A stretch of 9,525 nucleotides of DNA, from positions 1 through 9,525 of the forward strand of contig JAQTNZ010000055.1 of the NCBI GenBank assembly GCA_028713595.1, given 5' to 3'. Each line of letters opens with the position of its first letter. Positions within the stretch are counted from its first letter, which is position 1. Position numbers and translations under genes: made by a program. Shown one piece after another: positions 1 to 8,345 of this stretch. The notes below the pieces were generated by a model. It made no database searches. It saw only the letters and a program-made list of their open reading frames with translations, and was not told where the DNA came from. This stretch comes from Methylovulum sp. GTDB taxonomy: Bacteria > Pseudomonadota > Gammaproteobacteria > Methylococcales > Methylomonadaceae.

Positions 1-1323
1 GTCGGTTATGCGGCGCGGATGATGTGGGACGTATTCCGGCCCGGTTCGCAAATGTTGAAGATCAAAAAACTCAGCGAAGTCAGTGATGCGCATACCCATT
101 TGCATTTGTTGCGCGAAAATGACGAGCCAACCGAAGACGGGCGGATGCTGGGGTTTTCTTTTACGGAAATGGCCGACAAAATCGAGGGCTTGTTGCGCAA
201 TATCGGCTTGACTAAAGATTTTGCCCCGTTGGTTGTGATTGTCGCGCACGGTTCCAGCAGCACCAATAACCCCCATTTTGCGGCTTATGATTGCGGGGCG
301 TGTTCGGGCAAACCGGGTGCGCCCAATGCGCGGGCGTTCGCGTGGATGGCAAACAATGAAACCGTCCGCGCCATCCTCAGTGAACGCGGTATCAGCATCC
401 CCGACAGCACTTATTTCATCCCCGCCTTGCATAACACCAGCCGTGATGAAATCACCTATTACGATAAGCAATTGTTCCCACCATCGGCTATCGACAAGCT
501 GGCGGTGTTTCAACAGGCCATGCAAGAGGCTTTGGACAAAAACGCCCTAGAGCGTTGCCGTTGGTTTGAGTTAGGCCCGCAATCATCACCGAAAGAAATC
601 CTTGAAAATAATGCCTTGGAACGTTACCGCCTGTTTAAGGTAGGGCCGCAATCACAAGCGCGTAAAAAGGCGCACGAGCATGTGATTGCCCGCGCCACGT
701 CCATCTTTGAACCACGCCCTGAGCTGAACCACTCTAATAACCTGTACAGCATTGTCGGCAGACGTAGCCTGACCGAAAAGTTGTTTCTTGATCGCCGTGC
801 CTTTTTGCATTCTTACAGCCCTGCTTCCGACCCTGAAGGCGTGCTGATCGTGAAAATCCTCTCGGCGATTATTCCGGTATGTGGCGGCATTAATTTGGAA
901 TACCTGTTTTCACGCGTTGACAATTCAATTTATGGCGCGGGGACAAAGTTGCCGCATAACGTCATTGGTTTGCTCGGTGTCGCCAATGGTGTGGAAGGTG
1001 ATTTGCGCACAGGCTTGCCTTCGCAAATGATCGAAGTCCATGAACCTGCGCGCTTGTTGATTGTCATCGAACAAACCACCGAGGTCTTGGATAAGGCTTT
1101 CACCAAACTGGGTGACGCTTTAATGGAATGGCTGGATAACGATTGGGTCCGGCTAGTGTCCTGCCATCCCGACACCTGTGAATTGTCCTATTATTTCAGC
1201 ACCGGCTGGGAAGCCGTGGATTTGTCCGGTAACACCGAGGTGCCGTCAGCGCAGTGTTCAGAAGCAATTACCCTGGGGCAAACAACCACTATTCCAGTCC
1301 ATCAATTGCGGAGCGCATCATGA
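1..1323 (+). CDS. dabA: DabA (DUF2309/UPF0753) inorganic-carbon transporter subunit, 5'-truncated by window edge
   Basis: The frame is open from base 1 (VGYAARMMWDVF...), so the Met codon at 19 is internal and the true start lies left of the window. About 440 C-terminal residues are present; family members are usually 800-1000 residues. DabA is a cytoplasmic, zinc-dependent beta-carbonic-anhydrase-like protein that works with a NuoL-like membrane partner (DabB) to convert CO2 to bicarbonate inside the cell, powered by an ion gradient. The strongest evidence is the motif HGSSSTNNPHFAAYDCGACSG: its His (codon 247-249) and Cys (codon 292-294) are 15 residues apart, the same spacing as the zinc ligands H524 and C539 described for Halothiobacillus DabA. 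The other pair (Cys and Asp) should lie upstream, outside the window. Downstream segments NARAFAWMANN, PALHNTSRDE and LLGVANGVEGDLRTGLPSQM are also family-like. A tandem duplication lies at 541-678. The stop codon overlaps the next start (ATGA). Family assignment is secure; transport activity is inferred. Confidence 0.93.
   Translation, partial: VGYAARMMWDVFRPGSQMLKIKKLSEVSDAHTHLHLLRENDEPTEDGRMLGFSFTEMADKIEGLLRNIGLTKDFAPLVVIVAHGSSSTNNPHFAAYDCGACSGKPGAPNARAFAWMANNETVRAILSERGISIPDSTYFIPALHNTSRDEITYYDKQLFPPSAIDKLAVFQQAMQEALDKNALERCRWFELGPQSSPKEILENNALERYRLFKVGPQSQARKKAHEHVIARATSIFEPRPELNHSNNLYSIVGRRSLTEKLFLDRRAFLHSYSPASDPEGVLIVKILSAIIPVCGGINLEYLFSRVDNSIYGAGTKLPHNVIGLLGVANGVEGDLRTGLPSQMIEVHEPARLLIVIEQTTEVLDKAFTKLGDALMEWLDNDWVRLVSCHPDTCELSYYFSTGWEAVDLSGNTEVPSAQCSEAITLGQTTTIPVHQLRSAS
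541..678 (+). repeat. Diverged 69-bp tandem duplication inside dabA
   Basis: Two in-frame 69-bp units (541-609 and 610-678) each begin NALER(C/Y)R(W/L)F(E/K)(L/V)GPQS. The first 15 codons match at 11 of 15 residues and 34 of 45 bases. The rest of each unit has drifted apart. From memory of the family, most DabA proteins have a single NALERCRRF-type segment here, leading into the RPELNHSNN-like motif. This therefore looks like an old internal duplication that adds a helical turn or loop. The reading frame is preserved. Confidence 0.7.
1310..1313 (+). promoter_or_regulatory. Shine-Dalgarno GGAG that sets the start of the NuoL-like gene
   Basis: GGAG lies 6 bases before the ATG at 1320. It sits inside the end of dabA and supports the ATG that overlaps the dabA stop (ATGA) over the in-frame ATG at 1254, which would overlap dabA by 70 bases. 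Confidence 0.7.
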
Positions 1324-3236
1324 ATTCATTATTGTTAACCTGCCAATTTTTGCCGTTACTTGGGTTGTTGTTGATTGCGTTACTGGGTAAAAACGAAAAA
1401 TCCATCGCCACCCTTAGCTTTTGGACAACCCATGCCATGGGCTTAAGCATTTTGGCGTTGCTGGTCAGTTGGGGGATACAAGGCTTTTCCGGCTATGAGT
1501 TTGAATGGTTTATCCTGTACGAGCATGGTAGCTACCAATTCCCGATTTTGTTTTATCTGGATAAGGTGGGGGCGGCTTACCTGTTTGCCATCTGGGTGAT
1601 CTTTTCGATTATCGTGCGCTATTGCCGTTACTACCTGCACCGTGAATCGGGCTATAAACGTTTCTTTTTGACCATTTTCGGCTTCGCGTTTGGCTTGAAC
1701 ATGGTCATTTTGGCCGGTTCCATCGACATGCTGTTTGCCGGTTGGGAAATTGTCGGCATTTCCTCGTTTTTATTGATCGCCTTTTACCGCCACCGCATCC
1801 AGCCGGTGCGCAATGCCTTAAGGGCCTACACGGTTTACCGTTTTTGCGACATTGGCCTGTTGCTGGGCGCGTGGATGAGCCATTTGCTGTTCCATGAAAG
1901 CGACCATTTCAGCCAATTGGCGGTTTTGTTTGAGCATACCGCCCCATCCCCTGCCAGCTATCCGGCATTATTGCTGATGTCTTTGCTGATTTTTATTGCC
2001 GCGTCCGGCAAATCGGCACAGTTTCCTTTTTGTTTTTGGTTGCCTAGGGCAATGGAAGGGCCGACACCTTCCAGCGCCATTTTCTACGGGGCATTGTCGG
2101 TGCATTTGGGCGTGTTTTTGTTGTTGCGCACCACGCCTATCTGGAGCTACCACATCCTGACCCGCTTGATGGTATTCGGCATTGGCCTGACATCGGTGAT
2201 AATCGCCAGCATATCTGAAAAAACCCAATCCAATATTAAGGGCCAGATCGCTTATGCGTCCATCACTCAAGTGGGCATTATGTTTATGGAATTGGCGTTG
2301 GGCTTGGAAACGTTAGTGTTGCTGCATTTCTTGGGCAATGCGTTTTTACGCTGTTACCAATTGCTGGTGTCACCGTCGATTGTCGCGCACATGTTGCGGG
2401 TGGAAGGGGCTATGGATACTGATGACACCGGTTTTAAAACCCACGCCATGCAGGCACATTTGCCGTTATCTGTCCGTGACACCTTGCCGGAAGTGCTGCA
2501 AAACACCCTTTATGTGTTCGCCTTGCAAGAAGGCAATCTGGAGCGTCTGGTGCGTTCGGTATTGTGGGAGCCTTTGAAAAAAATCGGGGCGATTATCAAC
2601 GCTTATGCAGCCTGGCAAAAAAGCCTGGTGGGCGCGGCGGTGTTTGCGGTGTTTGGCATATTGGTCGGAACAGAGGTTCTGGGCAGCCATTATTTGGCTA
2701 TCCCGTTCGCCTTGGCTATGCTCTTAGCTTCCCTCAGCGCCTTTAGTCAGAAACACAGCTTTATCGGCGTTTGGAATGCGGTGGCTTTAAGTTGCCTGTT
2801 GGCGGCGAGTTCGGTATGGTTGCTCCGTCCTGACGCGCAACTGGACATCCTGTTGTTTACCACAGGCATTTTGCCGTCATGGCTGTTAGGTTTGGTGGTT
2901 TTAAGCCGATTGCCTGGCAAAGAGCGGTTTGCCAATGATCCATTCGCTTACCGCGCCATGTCAGAAACCCATCCTAGTTTGGCCTTGCTATTGTTTTTAA
3001 GCTTTTTGGGCTTGGTCGGCTTTCCGATCACCCCGGCATTTATCGGTGAAGATTTGTTGCTTTACCATGCCAGCAGCCAATTTGCGTGGATATCGGCGTT
3101 AATCGCCATTTCCTTTGTCATTAATGGCATTGCTGCGGCACGGGTGTTCCTGCGCTTGTGTATGGGACGGCCTACCGAAATCTGCAACCATGCGGAAATT
3201 ACCGCCATGCAAGCCATTTTCAAATCCAGCAAGTAA
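1320..3236 (+). CDS. NuoL/Mrp-family proton-conducting membrane protein, probable DabB-like partner of DabA
   Basis: A 638-residue polytopic inner-membrane protein of the proton-conducting transporter family (NuoL, MrpA, DabB). Conserved family blocks are visible. FAGWEIVGISSFLLIAFY carries the TM5 glutamate (E143, matching NuoL E144). GKSAQFPFCFWLPRAMEGP carries K231 (matching NuoL K229), followed by TPSSAIFYGALSVHLGVFLL and NIKGQIAYASITQVGIMF. Two positions differ from respiratory NuoL as remembered: IHAA is replaced by IFYGA (Tyr256 in place of a conserved His), and HAFFKALLF by NAFLRCYQL (Arg344 in place of the Lys). After residue 360 come a polar stretch and an amphipathic segment (about 375-435). 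Further membrane helices follow (about 436-610), including FLGLVGFPITPAFIGED. The 4-bp overlap with dabA implies translational coupling and a shared complex. It is longer than classical DabB (about 550), and dabB usually precedes dabA, so a second NuoL-like gene could lie upstream of the window. The partner role is inferred from context; a complex I subunit is unlikely without other nuo genes. Confidence 0.85.
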   Translation: MNSLLLTCQFLPLLGLLLIALLGKNEKSIATLSFWTTHAMGLSILALLVSWGIQGFSGYEFEWFILYEHGSYQFPILFYLDKVGAAYLFAIWVIFSIIVRYCRYYLHRESGYKRFFLTIFGFAFGLNMVILAGSIDMLFAGWEIVGISSFLLIAFYRHRIQPVRNALRAYTVYRFCDIGLLLGAWMSHLLFHESDHFSQLAVLFEHTAPSPASYPALLLMSLLIFIAASGKSAQFPFCFWLPRAMEGPTPSSAIFYGALSVHLGVFLLLRTTPIWSYHILTRLMVFGIGLTSVIIASISEKTQSNIKGQIAYASITQVGIMFMELALGLETLVLLHFLGNAFLRCYQLLVSPSIVAHMLRVEGAMDTDDTGFKTHAMQAHLPLSVRDTLPEVLQNTLYVFALQEGNLERLVRSVLWEPLKKIGAIINAYAAWQKSLVGAAVFAVFGILVGTEVLGSHYLAIPFALAMLLASLSAFSQKHSFIGVWNAVALSCLLAASSVWLLRPDAQLDILLFTTGILPSWLLGLVVLSRLPGKERFANDPFAYRAMSETHPSLALLLFLSFLGLVGFPITPAFIGEDLLLYHASSQFAWISALIAISFVINGIAAARVFLRLCMGRPTEICNHAEITAMQAIFKSSK

Positions 3237-3244
3237 CGGCTTTA

Positions 3245-3275
3245 GCCGATAACATCCTAACGGGATGTTATCGGC
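3245..3275. terminator. Perfect 13-bp hairpin between convergent dab and folP genes
   Basis: GCCGATAACATCC (3245-3257) and its exact reverse complement (3263-3275) enclose a 5-base loop. It lies 9 bases after the stop of the NuoL-like gene. Its right arm contains the last codons and the TAA of folP on the other strand. Neither strand has a strong T-tract after the stem, so it is a plausible bidirectional transcription end or 3'-stabilising structure rather than a textbook intrinsic terminator. Confidence 0.6.
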
Positions 3276-4083
3276 ACTGCCTAATCGCCCACGCCACATC
3301 CGCCGCCTGACGGTTTTCCTTAATATCATGGACGCGGAACATCTTAACCCCCGCCATCACCCCTAAAGCGGTGGTCACTGCCGTGGCCGTCACCAATTCG
3401 GTAGGTTCCGACACGTCACAAATGCTGCCCATAAAGCGTTTGCGGCTAGTCCCCAGCAACACCGGAAAACCCAATGCCACCAACACCTCCAAATGTGCCA
3501 GCAAATCCAGATTGTCCTGTTTGCGCTTGCCAAAGCCTATGCCTGGGTCAATGGCGATATTGTCTTTTTTAATCCCCGCGTCTAAGGCCGCTTTGATGCG
3601 CTCTTGCAGGGCGGCCAACACTTCCCGCACAACCTCTTCATAATACGGGTTATCCTGCATCGTTTTGGGTGTGCCTTGGCTGTGCATCAATATGATCGGC
3701 ACCTCAGCCTTGGCCGCCAAGGCCAGTATATCGGCATCATTTTTCCCGCCCGACACATCATTAATCATGTTCGCCCCTGCGGCCAAAGCGGCGGCGGCCA
3801 CCGTACTGGAGGTGGTGTCTATGCTGATGAGAGTATCGGTAAATTGCCGGATGGCGGTGATGACCGGCACCACCCGGCGGATTTGTTCGTCCGCCGCTAC
3901 AGGTTCGGCACCAGGGCGGGTCGATTCGCCGCCAATGTCGATAATGTCCACCCCTTCCCCAAGCATTTTTTTCACTTGCAAGATAGCGCTCGCCACATCG
4001 CCATAACAGCCGCCGTCTGAAAAACTGTCCGGCGTGACATTTAAAATTCCCATGATGAGCGGTTTGTAAAACGGGTTGAACAT
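3268..4083 (-). CDS. folP: Dihydropteroate synthase
   Basis: A 271-residue cytoplasmic TIM-barrel enzyme that condenses para-aminobenzoate with hydroxymethyl-dihydropterin diphosphate to give dihydropteroate in folate synthesis; it is the sulfonamide target. All signature blocks are present in order: GILNVTPDSFSDGG near the N-terminus, IGGESTRPGA, SIDTTSS, NDVSGG, MHSQGTPKTMQ, DPGIGFGK, GTSRKRFMG and FRVHDI. Length is normal for the family. The open frame can begin at a TTG at 4089, but an AGGAG is 9 bases before the ATG at 4083 and only 3 bases before that TTG, so ATG 4083 is chosen. The C-terminal codons lie inside the 3245-3275 hairpin. In many gammaproteobacteria folP follows ftsH and precedes glmM; here it follows arsC with a 164-bp gap, so it is probably transcribed separately. 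Confidence 0.97.
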   Translation of the reverse strand: MFNPFYKPLIMGILNVTPDSFSDGGCYGDVASAILQVKKMLGEGVDIIDIGGESTRPGAEPVAADEQIRRVVPVITAIRQFTDTLISIDTTSSTVAAAALAAGANMINDVSGGKNDADILALAAKAEVPIILMHSQGTPKTMQDNPYYEEVVREVLAALQERIKAALDAGIKKDNIAIDPGIGFGKRKQDNLDLLAHLEVLVALGFPVLLGTSRKRFMGSICDVSEPTELVTATAVTTALGVMAGVKMFRVHDIKENRQAADVAWAIRQCR

Positions 4084-4092
4084 AATCAAAAG

Positions 4093-4097
4093 CTCCT
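4093..4097 (-). promoter_or_regulatory. Shine-Dalgarno AGGAG deciding the folP start
   Basis: Read on the - strand, AGGAG is followed after 9 bases by ATG (4083). The upstream TTG at 4089 would leave only 3 bases, which is too close, so the shorter form is preferred. Confidence 0.65.
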
Positions 4098-4122
4098 GTC
4101 TTGTGTGTTGGCAATTTAAGTT

Positions 4123-4151
4123 ATAGGCGTTGATGTTTCGCTAATAGGCGT
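4123..4151. repeat. Two direct ATAGGCGT copies upstream of folP
   Basis: ATAGGCGT occurs at 4123-4130 and 4144-4151, exactly 21 bases apart (two helical turns), in the 164-bp gap between folP and arsC. On the - strand the folP-proximal copy runs into TATAAC, a fair -10-like hexamer, but no convincing -35 is seen. A further ATAGGCG occurs on the - strand just before arsC (4741-4747). This may be an operator-like pair or chance. Confidence 0.25.
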
Positions 4152-4247
4152 ACAAGATAACTTAAAAAAGCAACCGTTTCACGCAAGACCCGAATAAATG
4201 TCACACACGTTGAAAAAACTGGCGATAAGCGACACTTGTATAGAGCG

Positions 4248-4733
4248 TTATTGGCCTATGGCACGGACTTGTTGCTCAAGCAGCATACGCTCCAAGCCTG
4301 CGGGGTTAAGATTGACAAATAAATTGATACGCCGCTCCAGTACCGCAAAGGCTTTGGCAAACTCAATAAATTTCTGGTCATCATCTGCCGCCGCCGGATC
4401 AAACACCCCCCAGTGTGCGGTGATAGGTTGCCCGGGCCACACGGGACACACCTCACCTGCGGCATTGTCACACACCGTAATGATAAAATCGAAAACGGGC
4501 GCATCCGCCACAGAAAATTCATCCCAGCTTTTGCTTCTCGCACCTGTAGCCGGAATGTTTTCCATAGCCAAGCGTTCCAAGGCCAAGGGATTGACCACCC
4601 CCGCCGGATGGCTGCCCGCACTGGCCGCACGAAAACGGCCTTTGCCCAGATGATTGAGCAAGGCTTCCGCCATAATGCTACGCGCGGAATTGCCTGTACA
4701 AAGAAACAGCACATTAAACACAGTTTGATTCAT
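4248..4733 (-). CDS. arsC: Arsenate reductase ArsC, low-molecular-weight protein tyrosine phosphatase fold
   Basis: A 161-residue cytoplasmic protein of the LMW-PTPase-like arsenate reductase family, which reduces arsenate to arsenite through a cysteine relay. The N-terminal P-loop is FLCTGNSARS, with nucleophile C12 and R18 (CX5R). C88 and C96 in VCDNAAGEVCPVWPG fit the two resolving cysteines; the spacing is seven residues, where Staphylococcus and Bacillus ArsC have six. HWGVFDP (107-113) supplies the general-acid Asp112. AGSHPAG and ARSKSWDEF are further family blocks. The ATG at 4733 has only a weak AGG-type ribosome site. There is no ArsR, ArsB or Acr3 gene beside it, so it is an orphan in this window. 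It lies 65 bp after ftsB on the same strand. A phosphotyrosine phosphatase role is less likely because both resolving cysteines are present. Confidence 0.9.
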   Translation of the reverse strand: MNQTVFNVLFLCTGNSARSIMAEALLNHLGKGRFRAASAGSHPAGVVNPLALERLAMENIPATGARSKSWDEFSVADAPVFDFIITVCDNAAGEVCPVWPGQPITAHWGVFDPAAADDDQKFIEFAKAFAVLERRINLFVNLNPAGLERMLLEQQVRAIGQ

Positions 4734-4798
4734 TAGCTATCGCCTATATCAATAACACCCATTATGAGTTGCTATGGTATTAAAAAAAATCCACGCGC

Positions 4799-5071
4799 TT
4801 ATTCCAGCACCTGAAAGAAAGTCTCGTCAGCCCGAATCATGCCCAGTTCATCCCTCGCCCGCTCTTCCAAGGCTTCTTGGCCTTTGCGCAAGTCTTCCAC
4901 TTCGGCGTAGAGCGCCTCATTGCGCTGTTTTTTTTCTTCAACCTGTTTTTTCAATTCCGCCAATTCTTGCTCACGGCTATGCAATTGCGCCAAACTGCCA
5001 TTTATAGGATCCCATAAACGGTATTGGAAATGCGCAATCAGCAAGATGATGATGACCAACAGAAACTTCAT
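4799..5071 (-). CDS. ftsB: Cell division protein FtsB
   Basis: A 90-residue single-pass inner-membrane divisome protein (E. coli FtsB has 103). Almost no residues precede the membrane helix (about 2-18, FLLVIIILLIAHFQYRLW). A periplasmic coiled coil follows (about 25-66, rich in Glu, Lys and Leu heptads), then the conserved tail ALEERARDELGMIRADETFF. FtsB with FtsL and FtsQ links early and late division proteins and activates septal peptidoglycan synthesis. Position supports the call, since ftsB directly follows eno in many proteobacteria. Here ispD, a frequent next gene, is replaced by arsC. The start at 5071 puts the Met immediately before the hydrophobic helix; the Shine-Dalgarno is weak (AAGG about 10 bases upstream). 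Confidence 0.93.
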   Translation of the reverse strand: MKFLLVIIILLIAHFQYRLWDPINGSLAQLHSREQELAELKKQVEEKKQRNEALYAEVEDLRKGQEALEERARDELGMIRADETFFQVLE

Positions 5072-5126
5072 TAACTGACGACCTTATATAAATTGTGGGA
5101 CAACAAAACTTATTCCCTAACCGGTG

Positions 5127-5154
5127 CGGGCCGACCCTAAATAAGGCCGACCCG
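5127..5154 (-). other. RNA hairpin candidate between eno and ftsB
   Basis: On the - strand CGGGTCGGCC and GGTCGGCCCG flank an 8-base AT-rich loop and can form a 10-bp stem with two G-U pairs. The same DNA on the + strand gives two mismatches (C-A), so the structure is favoured only in RNA of the eno/ftsB direction. The arms also form a direct GGGTCGGCC repeat. No U-tract follows, so it may be a processing or stabilising hairpin, or an inefficient terminator that lowers ftsB relative to eno. Confidence 0.4.
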
Positions 5155-5171
5155 TTTCATAATGCTAAGGC

Positions 5172-6645
<1,474 letters not shown>

Positions 6646-6654
6646 AAATCTATG

Positions 6655-6888
6655 TCAGTAAATGAGAGTATCTATATCTTGACTATCAGTCAGGCCGCCT
6701 TGATAAGATAACTGTTTTAAAAAATCGGCTTTGGTATAGCTCTTTTCAATGGGTTTTGCAGTCTCAGCAACCAAGGCAATAAATTGTCCGCCCTGTACAT
6801 GAATCTTTATATGTTCACCTTGCAGGACTTGGTCTATATGATTTTGGACATGCAGTGCAAAATCAGTTACAGAAATAGTAGTCATCAT
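6655..6888 (-). CDS. Phd/YefM-like antitoxin of a broken toxin-antitoxin pair
   Basis: A 77-residue protein with the N-terminal pattern of Phd/YefM antitoxins: TTISVTDFALHVQNHIDQVL, then GEHIKIHVQGGQFIALV, giving helix, strand and the strand-turn-strand DNA-binding fold. The C-terminal part (about 45-77, KPIEKSYTKADFLKQL onward) would be the toxin-binding tail. In the full system the antitoxin neutralises a PIN ribonuclease and represses its own operon. The chosen ATG overlaps the stop of the upstream Uma2 gene by 4 bp (ATGA), suggesting translational coupling; an in-frame GTG at 6894 and an ATG at 6885 are alternatives. The partner toxin just downstream is truncated, so this antitoxin is now an orphan. 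The family call is from sequence pattern only. Confidence 0.72.
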   Translation of the reverse strand: MMTTISVTDFALHVQNHIDQVLQGEHIKIHVQGGQFIALVAETAKPIEKSYTKADFLKQLSYQGGLTDSQDIDTLIY

Positions 6889-7499
6889 GCCCACGCATCT
6901 TTAAACAACACCGCCAAATCAACCGCCAAATCAGGGAACAGATAAGACACAGCCTTATCATCACCGGCATAGCTGTTAAGCAAGCGGTATTGCTGCGCCC
7001 CCTCGTCAAGGACAAACTGGCTGATAACCTCTTCGTAAGGGAACACCAGCCAATATTCCCGTACCCCGCTTTCGGCATAAAGCGTGTGTTTGGTTTTGAC
7101 TTCTTTTTGGGAATTGCCTTTGGATAAAATTTCAATAATCCAATCGGGTGCGCCGTTGCAGCCTTGTTCATCCAGTTTGCTGCTGTCGCAAATCACGCAA
7201 ATGTCCGGTTGCACCACCGTGGTCACTTCCTTATTGGCTAACAGCGATTTGCTGCGGTTATAAAGGCGGACATCAAACGGCGCGGCGAAGACGTTACACG
7301 GCTTGTTTTCAAAAAAATAAAACAAACGGCTACTTAAGGCAATGGAAATCCGCTGATGCTTGACATTGGGTGCCGGACACATCAACGAGATTTTGCCTTT
7401 AATCAGCTCCACGGCTTCGTCAAACTGCCAGGTCAAATAATCGGCGTAATTGTAACTGGCGTTTAAGTCGAGCTGTGACAATTCGGTGATGGCAGGCAT
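6885..7499 (-). CDS. Uma2-family (DUF820) putative restriction-like endonuclease
   Basis: A 204-residue, apparently full-length member of the Uma2 family, which has a PD-(D/E)XK-type nuclease fold. Family blocks in order are ELIKGKISLMCPAPNVKHQR (31-50), FAAPFDVRLY (71-80), VVQPDICVICD with D99, GAPDWIIEILSKGNS with E123, and KHTLYAESGVREYWLVFP (137-154). D99 and E123 are the likely metal ligands. Cellular function is unknown; these genes are common in cyanobacteria and some gammaproteobacteria and are often mobile or multicopy. The ATG at 7499 has a good GAGAGG-type ribosome site 7 bases upstream. It begins 12 bases after the kdsA stop and overlaps the following antitoxin by 4 bp, so it is probably co-transcribed with both. 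Sequence character resembles the core genes rather than the AT-rich vapBC cassette. Confidence 0.9.
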   Translation of the reverse strand: MPAITELSQLDLNASYNYADYLTWQFDEAVELIKGKISLMCPAPNVKHQRISIALSSRLFYFFENKPCNVFAAPFDVRLYNRSKSLLANKEVTTVVQPDICVICDSSKLDEQGCNGAPDWIIEILSKGNSQKEVKTKHTLYAESGVREYWLVFPYEEVISQFVLDEGAQQYRLLNSYAGDDKAVSYLFPDLAVDLAVLFKDAWA

Positions 7500-7511
7500 G
7501 GGCTAACCTCT

Positions 7512-8345
7512 CTAAAGGGTAGTTTCAATCAAGGGCTGGCTTTTTACGGCTTGATCCAACATCATCAGTGTTTCCAACAGTTCGCGCATACGGTGTAAAG
7601 GCCAAGAATTGGGGCCATCGCTTTTGGCTTCGGCGGGGTTAGGATGAGTTTCCATAAACAACCCGGCGATACCCACCGCCACCGCCGCCCTTGCCAATAC
7701 CGGCACAAACTCACGTTGGCCGCCCGATGAGGTGCCTTGGCCGCCGGGCAATTGCACCGAATGCGTGGCATCAAACACCACGGGGCAATCGGTGTCGCGC
7801 ATCGCTGCCAATGAGCGCATATCGGAAACAAGGTTATTATACCCAAATGACACGCCCCGCTCACAGACCATAATGTGCGGGTTGCCTGTCGCTTTGGCCT
7901 TATTGGCCACATGTACCATATCCCACGGGGCGAGAAACTGGCCTTTTTTGATATTGACCGGAATGCCTTGGGCGGCCACCGCTTGGATAAAATTGGTTTG
8001 GCGGCATAAAAATGCGGGGGTTTGCATCACATCCACGACGCTTGCCACTTCCGCCAAAGGCGTGTCTTCGTGGACATCGGTCAACACGGGTACGCCGATT
8101 TGTTGTTTCACTTTTGCCAAAATCTCCAAACCGCGTTCTATCCCTAAGCCTCGGAAACTTTCGTGCGACGAGCGGTTGGCCTTGTCAAATGAGGATTTAT
8201 AAATGAACGGGATGTTTAACGCCATCGTAATTTCTTTTAAAAAACCTGCGGTGTCCAATGCCAATTGCTCACTTTCAATCACACACGAGCCGGCGATTAA
8301 AAATAAGGGTTGGTTCAAACCGACTTCAAAGCCACATAATTGCAT
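7512..8345 (-). CDS. kdsA: 3-deoxy-D-manno-octulosonate 8-phosphate synthase
   Basis: A 277-residue cytoplasmic TIM-barrel aldolase that joins phosphoenolpyruvate and arabinose 5-phosphate to give Kdo 8-phosphate for lipopolysaccharide inner core. Diagnostic blocks are [10 protein letters not shown] (16-25), [90 protein letters not shown] and KSDGPNSW. Cys21 occupies the position that is Asn in E. coli KdsA and Cys in Aquifex KdsA. Together with the His of DATHS, the Glu of METHP and the Asp of KSDGP, this marks the metal-dependent class. The ATG at 8345 has a weak GAG ribosome site at 7 bases. eno normally follows kdsA directly; here a Uma2/antitoxin cassette intervenes. Upstream, where pyrG is common, is an AT-rich vapBC pair. 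Confidence 0.97.
   Translation of the reverse strand: MQLCGFEVGLNQPLFLIAGSCVIESEQLALDTAGFLKEITMALNIPFIYKSSFDKANRSSHESFRGLGIERGLEILAKVKQQIGVPVLTDVHEDTPLAEVASVVDVMQTPAFLCRQTNFIQAVAAQGIPVNIKKGQFLAPWDMVHVANKAKATGNPHIMVCERGVSFGYNNLVSDMRSLAAMRDTDCPVVFDATHSVQLPGGQGTSSGGQREFVPVLARAAVAVGIAGLFMETHPNPAEAKSDGPNSWPLHRMRELLETLMMLDQAVKSQPLIETTL

Noticed and set aside
1254..1319. Longer N-terminus for the NuoL-like protein from the in-frame ATG at 1254
   Set aside because: It would overlap dabA by 70 bases and add a polar stretch before the first membrane helix. The ATG at 1320 has GGAG at 6 bases and the ATGA overlap.
3604..4020. + strand open frames opposite folP
   Set aside because: They are antisense shadows of a fully conserved dihydropteroate synthase.
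4198..4653. Long + strand open frame opposite arsC
   Set aside because: It is antisense to a clear ArsC with catalytic motifs, and its translation has no recognisable family pattern.
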